Assembly (NCBI GenBank): GCA_964618405.1
Contig: CAZUAY010000041.1
Span: 1 to 18,241 of the forward strand
Direction: 5' to 3'
Origin: JBBQIY01 sp964618405
GTDB lineage: Bacteria; Verrucomicrobiota; Kiritimatiellia; RFP12; UBA3636
DNA: 18,241 nt
Below the pieces are notes generated by a model that saw nothing but the letters and a program-made list of their open reading frames with translations, was not told the DNA's origin and ran no database searches. Shown here piece after piece: positions 5,875-15,000 of this stretch. Both the position numbers and the translations under genes were made by a program. How positions within the stretch are numbered: the stretch's first letter is position 1; each line of letters opens with the position of its first letter.

Positions 5875-8800
5875 CTAAAAGGGTTGCGGGAACGAGCACC
5901 GACCGGGCCGCCGTCTTCTGCGCTATTATGACCGGGAGACGTATCCGTGAGCCGGAAATCGCCTCCTTCTGGATCGACGAACTGTGCTAACGCTTCGAGG
6001 CTGTGGCGATCGTGCCCGGTAGCGGTTTGCCAATCCACAAGGGTCTTATGACGGACCTCAGCATCGACGATCATGCCAATGGTTCCCTTGTGATCTGTGG
6101 GAATATAAAAGAGATTATAATCCGAATCCAGTCGGGGGGCGACGTTGAAAACCCACAAGACGCAACCGGCTTTATAGCCCATGACGCTGCGATAAAACAG
6201 GTTGTTGCGAATCGTGTAGTCTTCGTCGGGGCTGTCCGGGACGATGGCGATGCCGTAATTTCCTTCCCCCACGATTGTGTTGTGCAGGATGCGTGCGCCG
6301 GGGCAGCGTCCCATCCCAACGGCGTAGGTTCCGCACAGGAAGACGTTATCTTCAATGAGTAGATCAGGAGCATCCGCAGCCACGATCCCGCTGTGGCCGA
6401 GCTTGAGTTTTTCGAAACTGGCACCTTCGGGATAGCGAACATGGCAGCCCGACACCTGAATGCCGCGGCCTTGAGCAATCGTCGCGATGTGTCCGACTGT
6501 AAATTTGCCGTTCGTGATTGCAAAGCCATCCATCTGAACATGGTTGACGTTGAGTACCTCCATCGCAGCGGATAGGCTTTCCTTCAGGTCGATTACGGCG
6601 CCGTGTGGCTCGACGCTTTCGAAGCGAATCGGGCACTCCGCCGTCCCGGAGATCTGCGGTCTCAGCGTCTCCGCATAGACACCGGGTAGAACGCGCACGG
6701 TATCGCCCGGGGCGACCTGCGTGACGGCATGGCGCAGGCTGCGCCATGCGGTGGCTGGGGATCTTCCGTTGGCCGCGTCCGAACCCGCAGAGGCAACGTA
6801 GAGAATGCGCGGATTCGGGAGCGTCTTCGGCGTTGTAAACCGGAGCGTCTGCGAATGGTGAGCGGTGCCAGCAGCGTTGGTTGCGGTGACCGTCGCCTCA
6901 TAGCGCGCTCCCGGCACAAGATCGGTCAAACCGGCATGACGCTCGGCCATAAAAAACGACTCCGTTCGGAACGACATATCGAAGAATTCTCCCCAAATCT
7001 GGAAGGTGGAGACGGGCGTCCACGTCCGCTCGCTGCCATCGTCCAACCCACGAAGGAGGACGGAGGACTCGGTGCTCCCGCGAGGCGTTTCCCAGAGGAG
7101 TGTCGCGGCTTCGGGGGCAAGTCCGGCAGTGCGCAGATTTTGAATTTCCAGGCGATCGCGAGCCGGCGCTGCGCAGGCCCCAAGATGACTGAAGTCGTCG
7201 GCTCCAAATAGAAGCCGCGATTCGATTGGTAGCGTGTAATCGTTGGCCAACGAAATGGGATGTACAATTCCGCCCGACTCTCCAGAGGCTGCCTTCTGCC
7301 AGGCTTCCAAGGTATTCACGGTGCGGCCATCCGTAAGCCAATCAGGCCGAGAATACGCATTGAAATAAGTTTGCAGTGTTTCCAGCGATTGCGCGTCGCA
7401 CGTGAGCATTGGGCCTTTTCCAGCAAACAGCGAGCGGCAAACGCTTGTGTTCTGGCTCGCGCGAACGAGAATACCCGTGCCGCATCCCACCAGCGTTGCG
7501 TGGTTGACGCGCACGTTCCGGCAGGTTTCAACCTGCAGTGCGGTTTCGGGGACATCCCAGACGCAGTTTTCGAGGCGTACATTCGCCGTGTTGGTCAGGC
7601 GTACGCCTTTCCCCTTGAAAATCAGCCCTTCCAAAACGATGTGTTCTGGTGGAATGGTAGCAAAGGGCCGCGTGTTGATTTCCTTGGCGTTGTCTGGGTC
7701 GCCGAGTTCGATCACCACTCCGCCGGTAAGAACGGTTTGAAAGGCGTTCCCAAAGGCACGCACGCGTATTGGATCGTGTGCGTCTAAGCCTCCAAAGATT
7801 AAGTGTAAAGGTTCCGTATGGATGCCCGGCATCAGGTAAAGCGTGTAGCCGGGATGGAGCGCCACCACGGCGCGGGCCAACGTTCGAAACGCGGCGACCG
7901 CACTGCGGCCTTGGTTTGTGTCATCGCCTCGTTCCGGATCGACGTAGAGCACCGTTTCCACTGCCGGGAAAGCTCCCTTGTCCCGGTAGGGGCTATCCGC
8001 TTGTAGCCGGTAGTCGCGCCAGGCAGGATCAGCAAAGCGCGGATCTTCCTTGTGCAGGACCGGATACAGCAGGTTCGTCCGCCGTTGATTCCCCCCGGGA
8101 TCGGTTCGTTCCGGGTCGGGATTTGAGTCTGGAACCACGCGGTTCACATAGCCGCCGAAACGAGGCCCAAGGCCGTTGACCAGAAGCGTGTTGTTTTCAA
8201 TACAGGGAGCCGAGCTGTCGAAAAAACCTTTAATGACGTTATGGCGGACAATGTTTGCGTTGTTTCCACCATATTTAATCCGGAAAGTATTCTGGTGCAA
8301 CCCATCCAGAATATTGCCCTCGAATAGATTATAAATCCCCTGACTATACATGCTGAGATCCGCCGGCACGGAAGAGTCTGTTCCTTCGCCGTTGTTCGGA
8401 CCGTTGAAGTACGCTAGATTATTCAGTATCTTTGCATAGTTTACGCTATGCCGCAGTTGAATGCCGTACTGGTTGTTGTGGAAAACCTCATTGCGCTCGA
8501 TGCGATGGTGGTCGCCACGGGCGTAAATGCCAGCACTGCGGTTGCAATAGGCGCGGCAGCCGCGAACCGTAACCTGTTCGACCGTTGGGTCGTCGATGCA
8601 GATGCCGTGTTTACCGAAGGCCACGTTCAGATTTTCCACGACGATGTGCGAGTGGTTGATTTCAAGAACGGCATGCTCGACGTTTTCGCGAAAATAAGGC
8701 AACTCGCGGGCAGGCGCAAAGCCGGAGCTGCGCAGAAAGAGAGACTCCGTGGCAGAGTCGTAAAACCAAGAAGCGAGCCGTGATGCACATTCCTCAAGCG

Positions 8801-9224
8801 TAAAAACACGTTTGAGACGCAAGTGCGTGGGCGCCTCCCAGAAACCAATTTCGTTGGAGGCAATGGCCTCTTCCAGTCCGACAGCCGGCCAGCGAAAGAC
8901 CTCGGGAAAATCGGGTACGGACTGCGGGTCGCCTTCGAGGTGTGTGCCGGCTTGCAGCAGAACCTCCTGATTGGGGGCGGCGCGGATGGTAATGGGTCGA
9001 CTTGGTTCGCCGCTACGCCGTGTGACGGCGCATTCCTGGTAGATCCCGCCTCGAATCGTGATCAGATCGCCCGACTCAGCGGCATCAAGTGCGCTCTGCA
9101 GCGTGGCATAGTCTCCGCCGCGTGGGTCTACAATCCGTTCATGTGCCAGAGCTTCTATGCCTCCAGCGAGCCCAATCCATAGTGGCACGGTCATACGTAG
9201 GATTCCTTTCCATCGTTTTGGCAT
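5871..9224 (-). CDS. Secreted right-handed parallel beta-helix protein, three helix modules with an inserted fibronectin-III-like domain
   Basis: The start at 9224 gives MPKRWKGILR followed by a hydrophobic stretch ending IEALA-H, a plausible signal peptide, and 1,117 aa. An internal ATG at 9194 has a better Shine-Dalgarno (AAAGGA) but a weaker signal n-region. The open frame back to 9629 overlaps the peptidase gene and is rejected. Three pectate-lyase-like modules are visible, each opening with an entry motif: VDPRGGDYATLQSALDAA (about 32-49), YVDPERGDDTNQGRSAVAAF (about 427-446) and YVASAGSDAANGRSPATAWR (about 809-828). Each is followed by asparagine-rich coils (ENNTLLVNG, IEDNVFLCG, HNTIVGEGNYG). 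Residues about 693-799 read as a fibronectin-III domain ending TLRFTTP. Such proteins bind or cleave polysaccharides as lyases, hydrolases or epimerases. No specific CAZy family or catalytic triad can be assigned by eye. Confidence 0.75.
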   Translation of the reverse strand: MPKRWKGILRMTVPLWIGLAGGIEALAHERIVDPRGGDYATLQSALDAAESGDLITIRGGIYQECAVTRRSGEPSRPITIRAAPNQEVLLQAGTHLEGDPQSVPDFPEVFRWPAVGLEEAIASNEIGFWEAPTHLRLKRVFTLEECASRLASWFYDSATESLFLRSSGFAPARELPYFRENVEHAVLEINHSHIVVENLNVAFGKHGICIDDPTVEQVTVRGCRAYCNRSAGIYARGDHHRIERNEVFHNNQYGIQLRHSVNYAKILNNLAYFNGPNNGEGTDSSVPADLSMYSQGIYNLFEGNILDGLHQNTFRIKYGGNNANIVRHNVIKGFFDSSAPCIENNTLLVNGLGPRFGGYVNRVVPDSNPDPERTDPGGNQRRTNLLYPVLHKEDPRFADPAWRDYRLQADSPYRDKGAFPAVETVLYVDPERGDDTNQGRSAVAAFRTLARAVVALHPGYTLYLMPGIHTEPLHLIFGGLDAHDPIRVRAFGNAFQTVLTGGVVIELGDPDNAKEINTRPFATIPPEHIVLEGLIFKGKGVRLTNTANVRLENCVWDVPETALQVETCRNVRVNHATLVGCGTGILVRASQNTSVCRSLFAGKGPMLTCDAQSLETLQTYFNAYSRPDWLTDGRTVNTLEAWQKAASGESGGIVHPISLANDYTLPIESRLLFGADDFSHLGACAAPARDRLEIQNLRTAGLAPEAATLLWETPRGSTESSVLLRGLDDGSERTWTPVSTFQIWGEFFDMSFRTESFFMAERHAGLTDLVPGARYEATVTATNAAGTAHHSQTLRFTTPKTLPNPRILYVASAGSDAANGRSPATAWRSLRHAVTQVAPGDTVRVLPGVYAETLRPQISGTAECPIRFESVEPHGAVIDLKESLSAAMEVLNVNHVQMDGFAITNGKFTVGHIATIAQGRGIQVSGCHVRYPEGASFEKLKLGHSGIVAADAPDLLIEDNVFLCGTYAVGMGRCPGARILHNTIVGEGNYGIAIVPDSPDEDYTIRNNLFYRSVMGYKAGCVLWVFNVAPRLDSDYNLFYIPTDHKGTIGMIVDAEVRHKTLVDWQTATGHDRHSLEALAQFVDPEGGDFRLTDTSPGHNSAEDGGPVGARSRNPFR

Positions 9225-9267
9225 TGAGATTCTCTCGGGGTGTACAAGGCGCGGTTCATGATCAACA

Positions 9268-10413
9268 TTAGGCCGGTGGTGGCGGCGCAAAAAACTCCAT
9301 GGCTTCGCGGCGCAGTCCGAACCGATGGGCGAAATCGAACCAAGCCTCAAGCACCACGCCGCCAACATCGAGCGTACGATCCAGAGAAATTGGATATTTC
9401 CCCATGCCATGAGGAAGCTCGCAGACGAGCGGCAGTGCGTTGCAAACATGATGGAAGAAGGTTTGGAAACAGAAGCTCCAGGCGGGGCCGGTAGCACGGT
9501 CGGGATCGTTGACCTCGAACCCAGCGGCGGCCAACCGCGACAGGATGAAGAACTCAGCGGAGGTTTGGCGACGGTGTACGCCAGGGCTAACGTAGGCGTT
9601 GGCGTGGTAGAACGAGGGCAAGGAGGCATGGGCGTGTAAGGTCAAGAATCCATCGGGCATTTCGTGCTGGAACAGCGCTCGTAAGGCTTGGTTTTCCGGG
9701 GCAAGGCTGGGCCCGAAGAAATCGTCGTGCGCAAGGTTCACTCCGTGGTCGTTGTAATAGCCTCCCATAAAACTTAGATACCCTTCGGGGATAGGCTGCA
9801 CTTCCTTGATCGCGCGGCCACCGAAGGGAGTGCCATCGGCCAGCAATCCTTGCTGGACTAAGTAAAGGTGCTCCAGCGCGGCACCATTCAAGTGGCGCAC
9901 GGCGGCGCGTTCTCGACCATCAGGATTCAGACAGGGGATGACGATTAAGCGCATGGATTGGGCTAAGGCACGCCGCGCAGGTTGTTCGCATCCGCGCAGG
10001 TCGCGCCCGGTTTCGAGCAGATGCAGCAAGTCTAAACAAGCGGCGATGCCCTCCGTTTCTCCGCCATGAATGGAGCCGATCAGGACCAGCACCGGTCGCG
10101 TACGGCGCTTCGGGTCGAAGAAGCAATGTGGGTTGTCGGATCCCATGGCGCTCGAGATCGTGGCCGTGGGAGTCTGCGGTTCAAAAGCGCCGCCGATTGT
10201 GAAGCACCAGAGTTCGCGCCCACCCGCGCTGAGGCCCAAACTTTTTACCTCGGCCACACGGGCAGAGGCGGCCGCTTCGGCGATGGCATCGAGGGTGGTG
10301 CGCCACCAGTCCGGCGCAGTGAAAAGGTCGGGGCGTTGTGCACGCAAGGCGGCGATTGGGGAGTCGGATTTAGACATGTTTTGTGGTGCAGGCTTTTGTG
10401 AAGCGTTGCTCAC
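9268..10413 (-). CDS. M14-family zinc carboxypeptidase-like protein, apparently cytoplasmic
   Basis: The 381-aa product has the zinc site GSIHGGETEG (H116, E119), the IPCLNPDGRERA loop (N163, R167), a later LTLHAHAS supplying the third zinc ligand (H260 or H262), and LPLVCELPHG with E332 in the position of the catalytic glutamate. This is the M14 zinc-carboxypeptidase pattern. The usual N-R-N/D part of G-V-D/N-L-N-R appears as GVNLAHDDFFG, a deviation in the substrate-binding loop. No signal peptide is present, unlike the neighbours. The longest start is a GTG at 10413, 8 nt after the previous stop; an ATG at 10377 is equally possible and neither has a good ribosome-binding site. In this cluster it may act on peptide or amino-acyl groups released from a glycoconjugate, but that is speculation. 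Confidence 0.7.
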   Translation of the reverse strand: MSNASQKPAPQNMSKSDSPIAALRAQRPDLFTAPDWWRTTLDAIAEAAASARVAEVKSLGLSAGGRELWCFTIGGAFEPQTPTATISSAMGSDNPHCFFDPKRRTRPVLVLIGSIHGGETEGIAACLDLLHLLETGRDLRGCEQPARRALAQSMRLIVIPCLNPDGRERAAVRHLNGAALEHLYLVQQGLLADGTPFGGRAIKEVQPIPEGYLSFMGGYYNDHGVNLAHDDFFGPSLAPENQALRALFQHEMPDGFLTLHAHASLPSFYHANAYVSPGVHRRQTSAEFFILSRLAAAGFEVNDPDRATGPAWSFCFQTFFHHVCNALPLVCELPHGMGKYPISLDRTLDVGGVVLEAWFDFAHRFGLRREAMEFFAPPPPA

Positions 10414-10421
10414 CTAAGTTT

Positions 10422-11981
10422 TTAGCGAATCACGATGAGCGAACCTTGGCACACCACAACGCGCAGTACAACGTCACCGCTGACCACTTCAACCGTACCC
10501 TCCACTCTTGGCGGCAGGATTAATTCCGAGAATCCGCCTGTGATTGTACCCCCATTCAGGTCGAACAAGGTATAGTCGCCGGTCTCGATTCCACCGAGAT
10601 TGACGATTCTGAGTTTCCCAGCCAGTGCCAGATTTCCTCCCTTGTGCATAAACTTAATTTGATCGTTTGTGGCATCGAGCGCGTCAAGTTCGAAGCTCGA
10701 AGTGGTCGTCTCTTCTAAGATGAGACTTCCAGCATGTGTGAAGTTCAGGGTTCCTGGGCCCACGAGACCGGGAGCAAGGAGTGTGGTCACGATGTTCGTA
10801 CCGAAGCCGGTGGTGGGATTCCACGAGAAGCGCACCGTGCCGTCGCCGTGCAGTTCGCCCACTCGCTGAGTTTTATCCGGCATGTACAAGAGACCTGCCG
10901 ACTCAACGGTCAAGGCACCGTTCGTGGGTAGGCGGTTGTCCCCTCTTAGTTCGACCTGGCCATTGCGGATGATCGTGCCGCCGGTATAGGTGTTCGTGGC
11001 GTTTAGCTCTATAGCACCTTCGCAGAGCACTTGTCCTGCACCAGAGACAACTGCTGCATTCGTCCAATCGATGCGACCCCACTGGATCGAGTTCGTCATC
11101 CGCAGGATCGTGTCAGCGGCCAATGACCAGGATGCCGACTGGGTTGAAGCTCCGGTCAAGTTCACCGTGAAGGTGTCGTTGCCGGCGCGTGGCAGGGTCG
11201 TGATCGTTCTGCTGCTGTCTGTCGCGTAGCCGATATTGACAGAGACGTCCTGTCCGTCCAACGACTCATGCACGCCCAGTTCCAACGATGTACCTTCCGC
11301 CCAGAGTCTGCTGATTGTAACATTGTTGGTTTTCACCAGGATGGTCTCGGATGCGCTGCGGATGTAGCTACTGGCTGTGGGACCGGCCGCTTGTGGATGG
11401 TTCAGAATGATTTTAGTTCCAGTAGCGGAACGAATTTCGCTGATGTTGTTGGAGGCGCCGAGAACTAACCAACCTGTGCTGTCGTATGGCGCGAGAAAAA
11501 CGCTGGATTGTTCACTTGGGGAAGGGCCAATGGAGCCATTCAGCGTGGTGAGGCCACCGTAGCAGTAGACCCGCAGGTAGAGAGCCGCGACCAAGATGTC
11601 GGCATTGATCGTAAGGTCAACCGTGCGCGCCGCCAAACCACTCAATCCAAAGTAGTGACCGATGCGGATTGTTTCGTCCGCAACGGGTGTGATGGTGTAA
11701 TGTCGGTTGCCGGTCGCGGTACAGTGGATGGCATAAGTCCAGACCGGTTCATCCAGAATGATAGCCTGAGCCGTGTCGGGACAATCGTTGCCTAGATAGA
11801 CATTGTCCACGTTGTTGGATCCAGGTTTAATGCTGCTTTTCCAGTTTGCGGGGTTGCTCCAGAGGCTGTCGCCGCTGGCATTATTCCAATAGCAGCTGTC
11901 CGCAACAGCTTGCTGGGCCGTCATTGCCATGAGCGCAACCACGAGGGCCACCCAAAGGTGGGATCGATTATTTCTATTCAT
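10422..11981 (-). CDS. Secreted autotransporter-associated beta-strand repeat protein
   Basis: The start at 11981 has AAGGAG 8 nt upstream and a classical signal peptide (MNRNNRSHLWVALVVALMAM, then TAQQAVA-D). The mature 490-odd residues begin CYWNNASGDSLWSNPANW, the opening of many beta-strand-repeat surface proteins. They include the signature NTYTGGTIIRNGQVELRGDN with LPTNGALTVESAG and QRVGELHGDGTV, and are rich in T, N, G and S. The protein ends at GDVVLRVVVCQGSLIVIR with no autotransporter barrel, PEP-CTERM or LPXTG-like signal, so it is probably secreted, or held at the surface by another route. Its C-terminal 200 residues are about 70% identical to the protein at 17611-18241. Its role is unknown; a structural or adhesive part of the polysaccharide-degrading machinery is plausible. 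Confidence 0.75.
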   Translation of the reverse strand: MNRNNRSHLWVALVVALMAMTAQQAVADSCYWNNASGDSLWSNPANWKSSIKPGSNNVDNVYLGNDCPDTAQAIILDEPVWTYAIHCTATGNRHYTITPVADETIRIGHYFGLSGLAARTVDLTINADILVAALYLRVYCYGGLTTLNGSIGPSPSEQSSVFLAPYDSTGWLVLGASNNISEIRSATGTKIILNHPQAAGPTASSYIRSASETILVKTNNVTISRLWAEGTSLELGVHESLDGQDVSVNIGYATDSSRTITTLPRAGNDTFTVNLTGASTQSASWSLAADTILRMTNSIQWGRIDWTNAAVVSGAGQVLCEGAIELNATNTYTGGTIIRNGQVELRGDNRLPTNGALTVESAGLLYMPDKTQRVGELHGDGTVRFSWNPTTGFGTNIVTTLLAPGLVGPGTLNFTHAGSLILEETTTSSFELDALDATNDQIKFMHKGGNLALAGKLRIVNLGGIETGDYTLFDLNGGTITGGFSELILPPRVEGTVEVVSGDVVLRVVVCQGSLIVIR

Positions 11982-11989
11982 TGTCGTTT

Positions 11990-11995
11990 CTCCTT
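11990..11995 (-). promoter_or_regulatory. Shine-Dalgarno AAGGAG fixing the start of the beta-strand repeat gene
   Basis: AAGGAG on the minus strand ends 8 nt before the ATG at 11979-11981, the best ribosome-binding site in the window. It decides against the longer open frame that reaches back to 12080 into the preceding gene. It also suggests the beta-strand repeat protein is made at a higher level than its neighbours, which have weak sites. Confidence 0.75.
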
Positions 11996-12024
11996 GTTTG
12001 AAATAGGGTACTTTCGATTGTGAT

Positions 12025-15000
12025 TTATTGTCGGTGGGTGAGCAACCAATGACTGTATTGTGTCTTGGATTGGGTGACAACTTTTATTAGGTTGGCCTCG
12101 GCTCGGTCCAGCCCGGTTTCGTCCCCGGCCAGAATAACCATCGATTCGGTTGAGGTGTCTGTCTTGACAAGGCCATTTTTGAGCATCTCTAGCCGAGGCA
12201 AAAATCGGATCACGTAATTGCCGGGGCCGGGATAGTGCGCGTTGAGATCGCGGAGATCGGGATGGTTCCTCAAACTTGGAATCTTTTCACTGAGTTCGTC
12301 CAGCGATCCCATGAAGAAAACAGGATAAGGATTTTCAAGGTCAACAGGCTCGGGAGCTGGCGTGCTAAGCGCGAGGTGCTGATCGGCAACGGCCTTAACC
12401 ATAAAAGCTGCGGCTCGGTCGGCCTGCGCAATGCCTGCTGGCACTTTGAATAGGGGCTGGCCGTCTCGGACAATCGGATGCAGACCCAGCCAAGCTGAGG
12501 CCTTTTGAACCGGTGCCTGGGTTGAGAGTTCGACGATCTTATGCAGCAGTTGACGCTTGGCCTCGCGGAAATCGCAGGTCCGATAAGGACGGAAGGCCTT
12601 GCCCTGACGACGCCCCATGAGGGTCACCACCCCATGATCCGATGGGCGTTCGTAGAACTGAATCAGCGAATCCTCGCTCATGCCGACGATACGTTCAATT
12701 GTCGCCTGCTCCGTTGTCCGTTCCGGTTCGGGGAGGGCTGCGGCCAGCGCTCGCGCCAAAAGCAGGTAATTGCCGTCATCAAGTCCGTCGCGCGCGCCTT
12801 CCCAGGCGGCGCTCGAAATCGGCCCCTTCTCACCTGGATAGACAATGGACTGTATCTGCGAATAAAACCGGTCGTAGGTCTGAATCCAACAGGCATCGAG
12901 ATTGTAGAAGGCCGTGTCGAGTCCGCAACGGCCACGCATCTGGTCATATTTTTGCCAGTGATTGGCGGACGAGTGATAGGTAACGACACGATGTTCCGGC
13001 TTGAAGCTGTTTTCGGCAAAACGTAGGTCCATGATGGACTTGCGCATGGAACCGATCACCCAATACTTCATGAAGGGGCCGACGATATTCATCAATTGAT
13101 CGTCTGCGATGGTCGAGGCCGCCAGTGTCACGCCCGGCTCAAAGCCCATCTGAATGCTGCGGAAGGCATGTTGGACCCACCAGGCCAGCCTTTCGCTCGG
13201 GATTTCGTCGTCGATGATCGCAAATACCCGCAGGATGCCGCGATCTTTGAAATAGCGCACAGCCGCCCCTTCGTACCAGTCGCGGATGATCGCCTGACGG
13301 TAACTGGTGGGGGGCTGTGCCGCACCGTAGATGAGCCGAGTGAGGTTACTGTGTTTGGACATGAACCCATCGCCGCAAGCACCCATCTGCACACGGAAGT
13401 GGGTCATACCGGCGCGGAGAAACTGGTCGGAGAACCAATCCCACTCGGAGAAGTCCAATTCGGGCAGATCCAGCCGATCACGGAACCGTTCAGGATTTTG
13501 CTTGATTGCTTCCGTCAGCGTCAGCCCCGATTCCCGCACCTTGACCCGATTGTACCAGTAGTGCGCAAAAGGTGTGTTCACGCCGCCCGACATATTATGG
13601 CCACGGATTCCATGTGTGCGCATATCCCGAAAGAAATTATCGGAGCGCTCCTGATCCCATTCGGGGCTCTGGGTGGTTTTGCCGGGCCGTGAGGCGAGTG
13701 CGTTTACGGAGTTGTTGGCATCGAACACCATGAGTGGCTGGGCAGGAAACCGAATCGGATAGACCGTGATGGCCAGAGCAACCGTGCTCGCTGGCGCATG
13801 GGTGGGCTGAAAAACAATGCGAGCCTGATAGATGCCTGGAGGTGGAGAGTCAGCGATTAACCGGAAAAAGAGCGTTTTATCTTCGTCTTTCGAAACGGTA
13901 AAAGCGGTGCCTGGCAGTAGTTTGAGCCCATGGCGAACTTCGCCCGTCCAGAATGTTTCCGGCACGCTTTCCGGGACGAAACTTTCGAGCGTAAACCCGT
14001 CAGGGGCTTGTACCGTGAAGTCAACTGGACCGTCGAAACCCATCGATTGAAAGTGCAACGGAAAACCTTCGGGCTCGTTTTGGGCCAAATCAAATGCGAG
14101 TGAAGTCGTGTGGCGCCCCGCCCGCTCACCGCTCTCTTCAAAGACAAGATAGCCGCGCTTCCGGTCGGCGTCATCGGCCTGAACCGTGTAGTCGGCCTCC
14201 TTCGCCCAGCCCAAAATCGGTTCCTGCTCCACTTTCTCGCCCAGAAACCGTGTCGGCCGGACGTATGCTGCGGTTAAAATACCATCGGCGGCACTTGCAA
14301 AAGTCTTTTCGATCACGATCGGCTCAGGCAAGGAGGAATCCGTCAAGGTCAGCAGCAGAATGACATGGGAATCAACAGCGGGAACCTCGCAAATTAGAGG
14401 CGTGGAAATCACGCGATCCAGCTCGGTTAACGCCACGTGAGTGGTGGGGAGCTTTGCAATCGGCTGACGGGATGCGTCGAGCACTTGCCCCTCGATGGAG
14501 AGCGTCGGCATCGGCTGCCACGTGGCCAGCAGATCTAGGTTTAGCTTCAGTTTCCCGTCCACCAAAGCACCTTCGAGCTGGGCAATGAAATTACGGTGAG
14601 CATAGTCGACAGCAGTCAGGCCGTGCCCAAGGATCCAATAATAGCGAAAGGCGATCTGGTGTCCCGGGAGGAGTGGGGAAAAAGTGAACTCATAGGTCGG
14701 TGCAACCGCGACCACGCCCTTGCGCCAGGAGTAGAGGCGATCAAGCGCGTCGCCTTCGAAGAAATTAGCCACAAGCGTCTTTTGCCCCGGGTGAACCAGT
14801 GCTGCCCAGGGGTCCGCGACCGTATCGCGATAGGGAAGATCGGTGCCACGCACAAGGCCGTTCGTGCGAGAGGAGCAGTAGATTTCTTGATCGCTGAAGG
14901 TGCCGCCGCCTGGCCTCACGACGTTGCGGAAGAGCATGCGGTTATCACTTTGCCCGTGGTTTTCGCAGTGGTAATCCACTTGGATGCAAGGCATATCGGC

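Noticed and set aside
9225..9629. 135-residue N-terminal extension of the beta-helix protein
   Set aside because: It overlaps the conserved C-terminal part of the M14 peptidase gene, and a signal peptide begins at 9224.
11982..12080. 33-residue N-terminal extension of the beta-strand repeat protein
   Set aside because: The AAGGAG site and signal peptide fix the start at 11981; the extension reads back into the previous gene.
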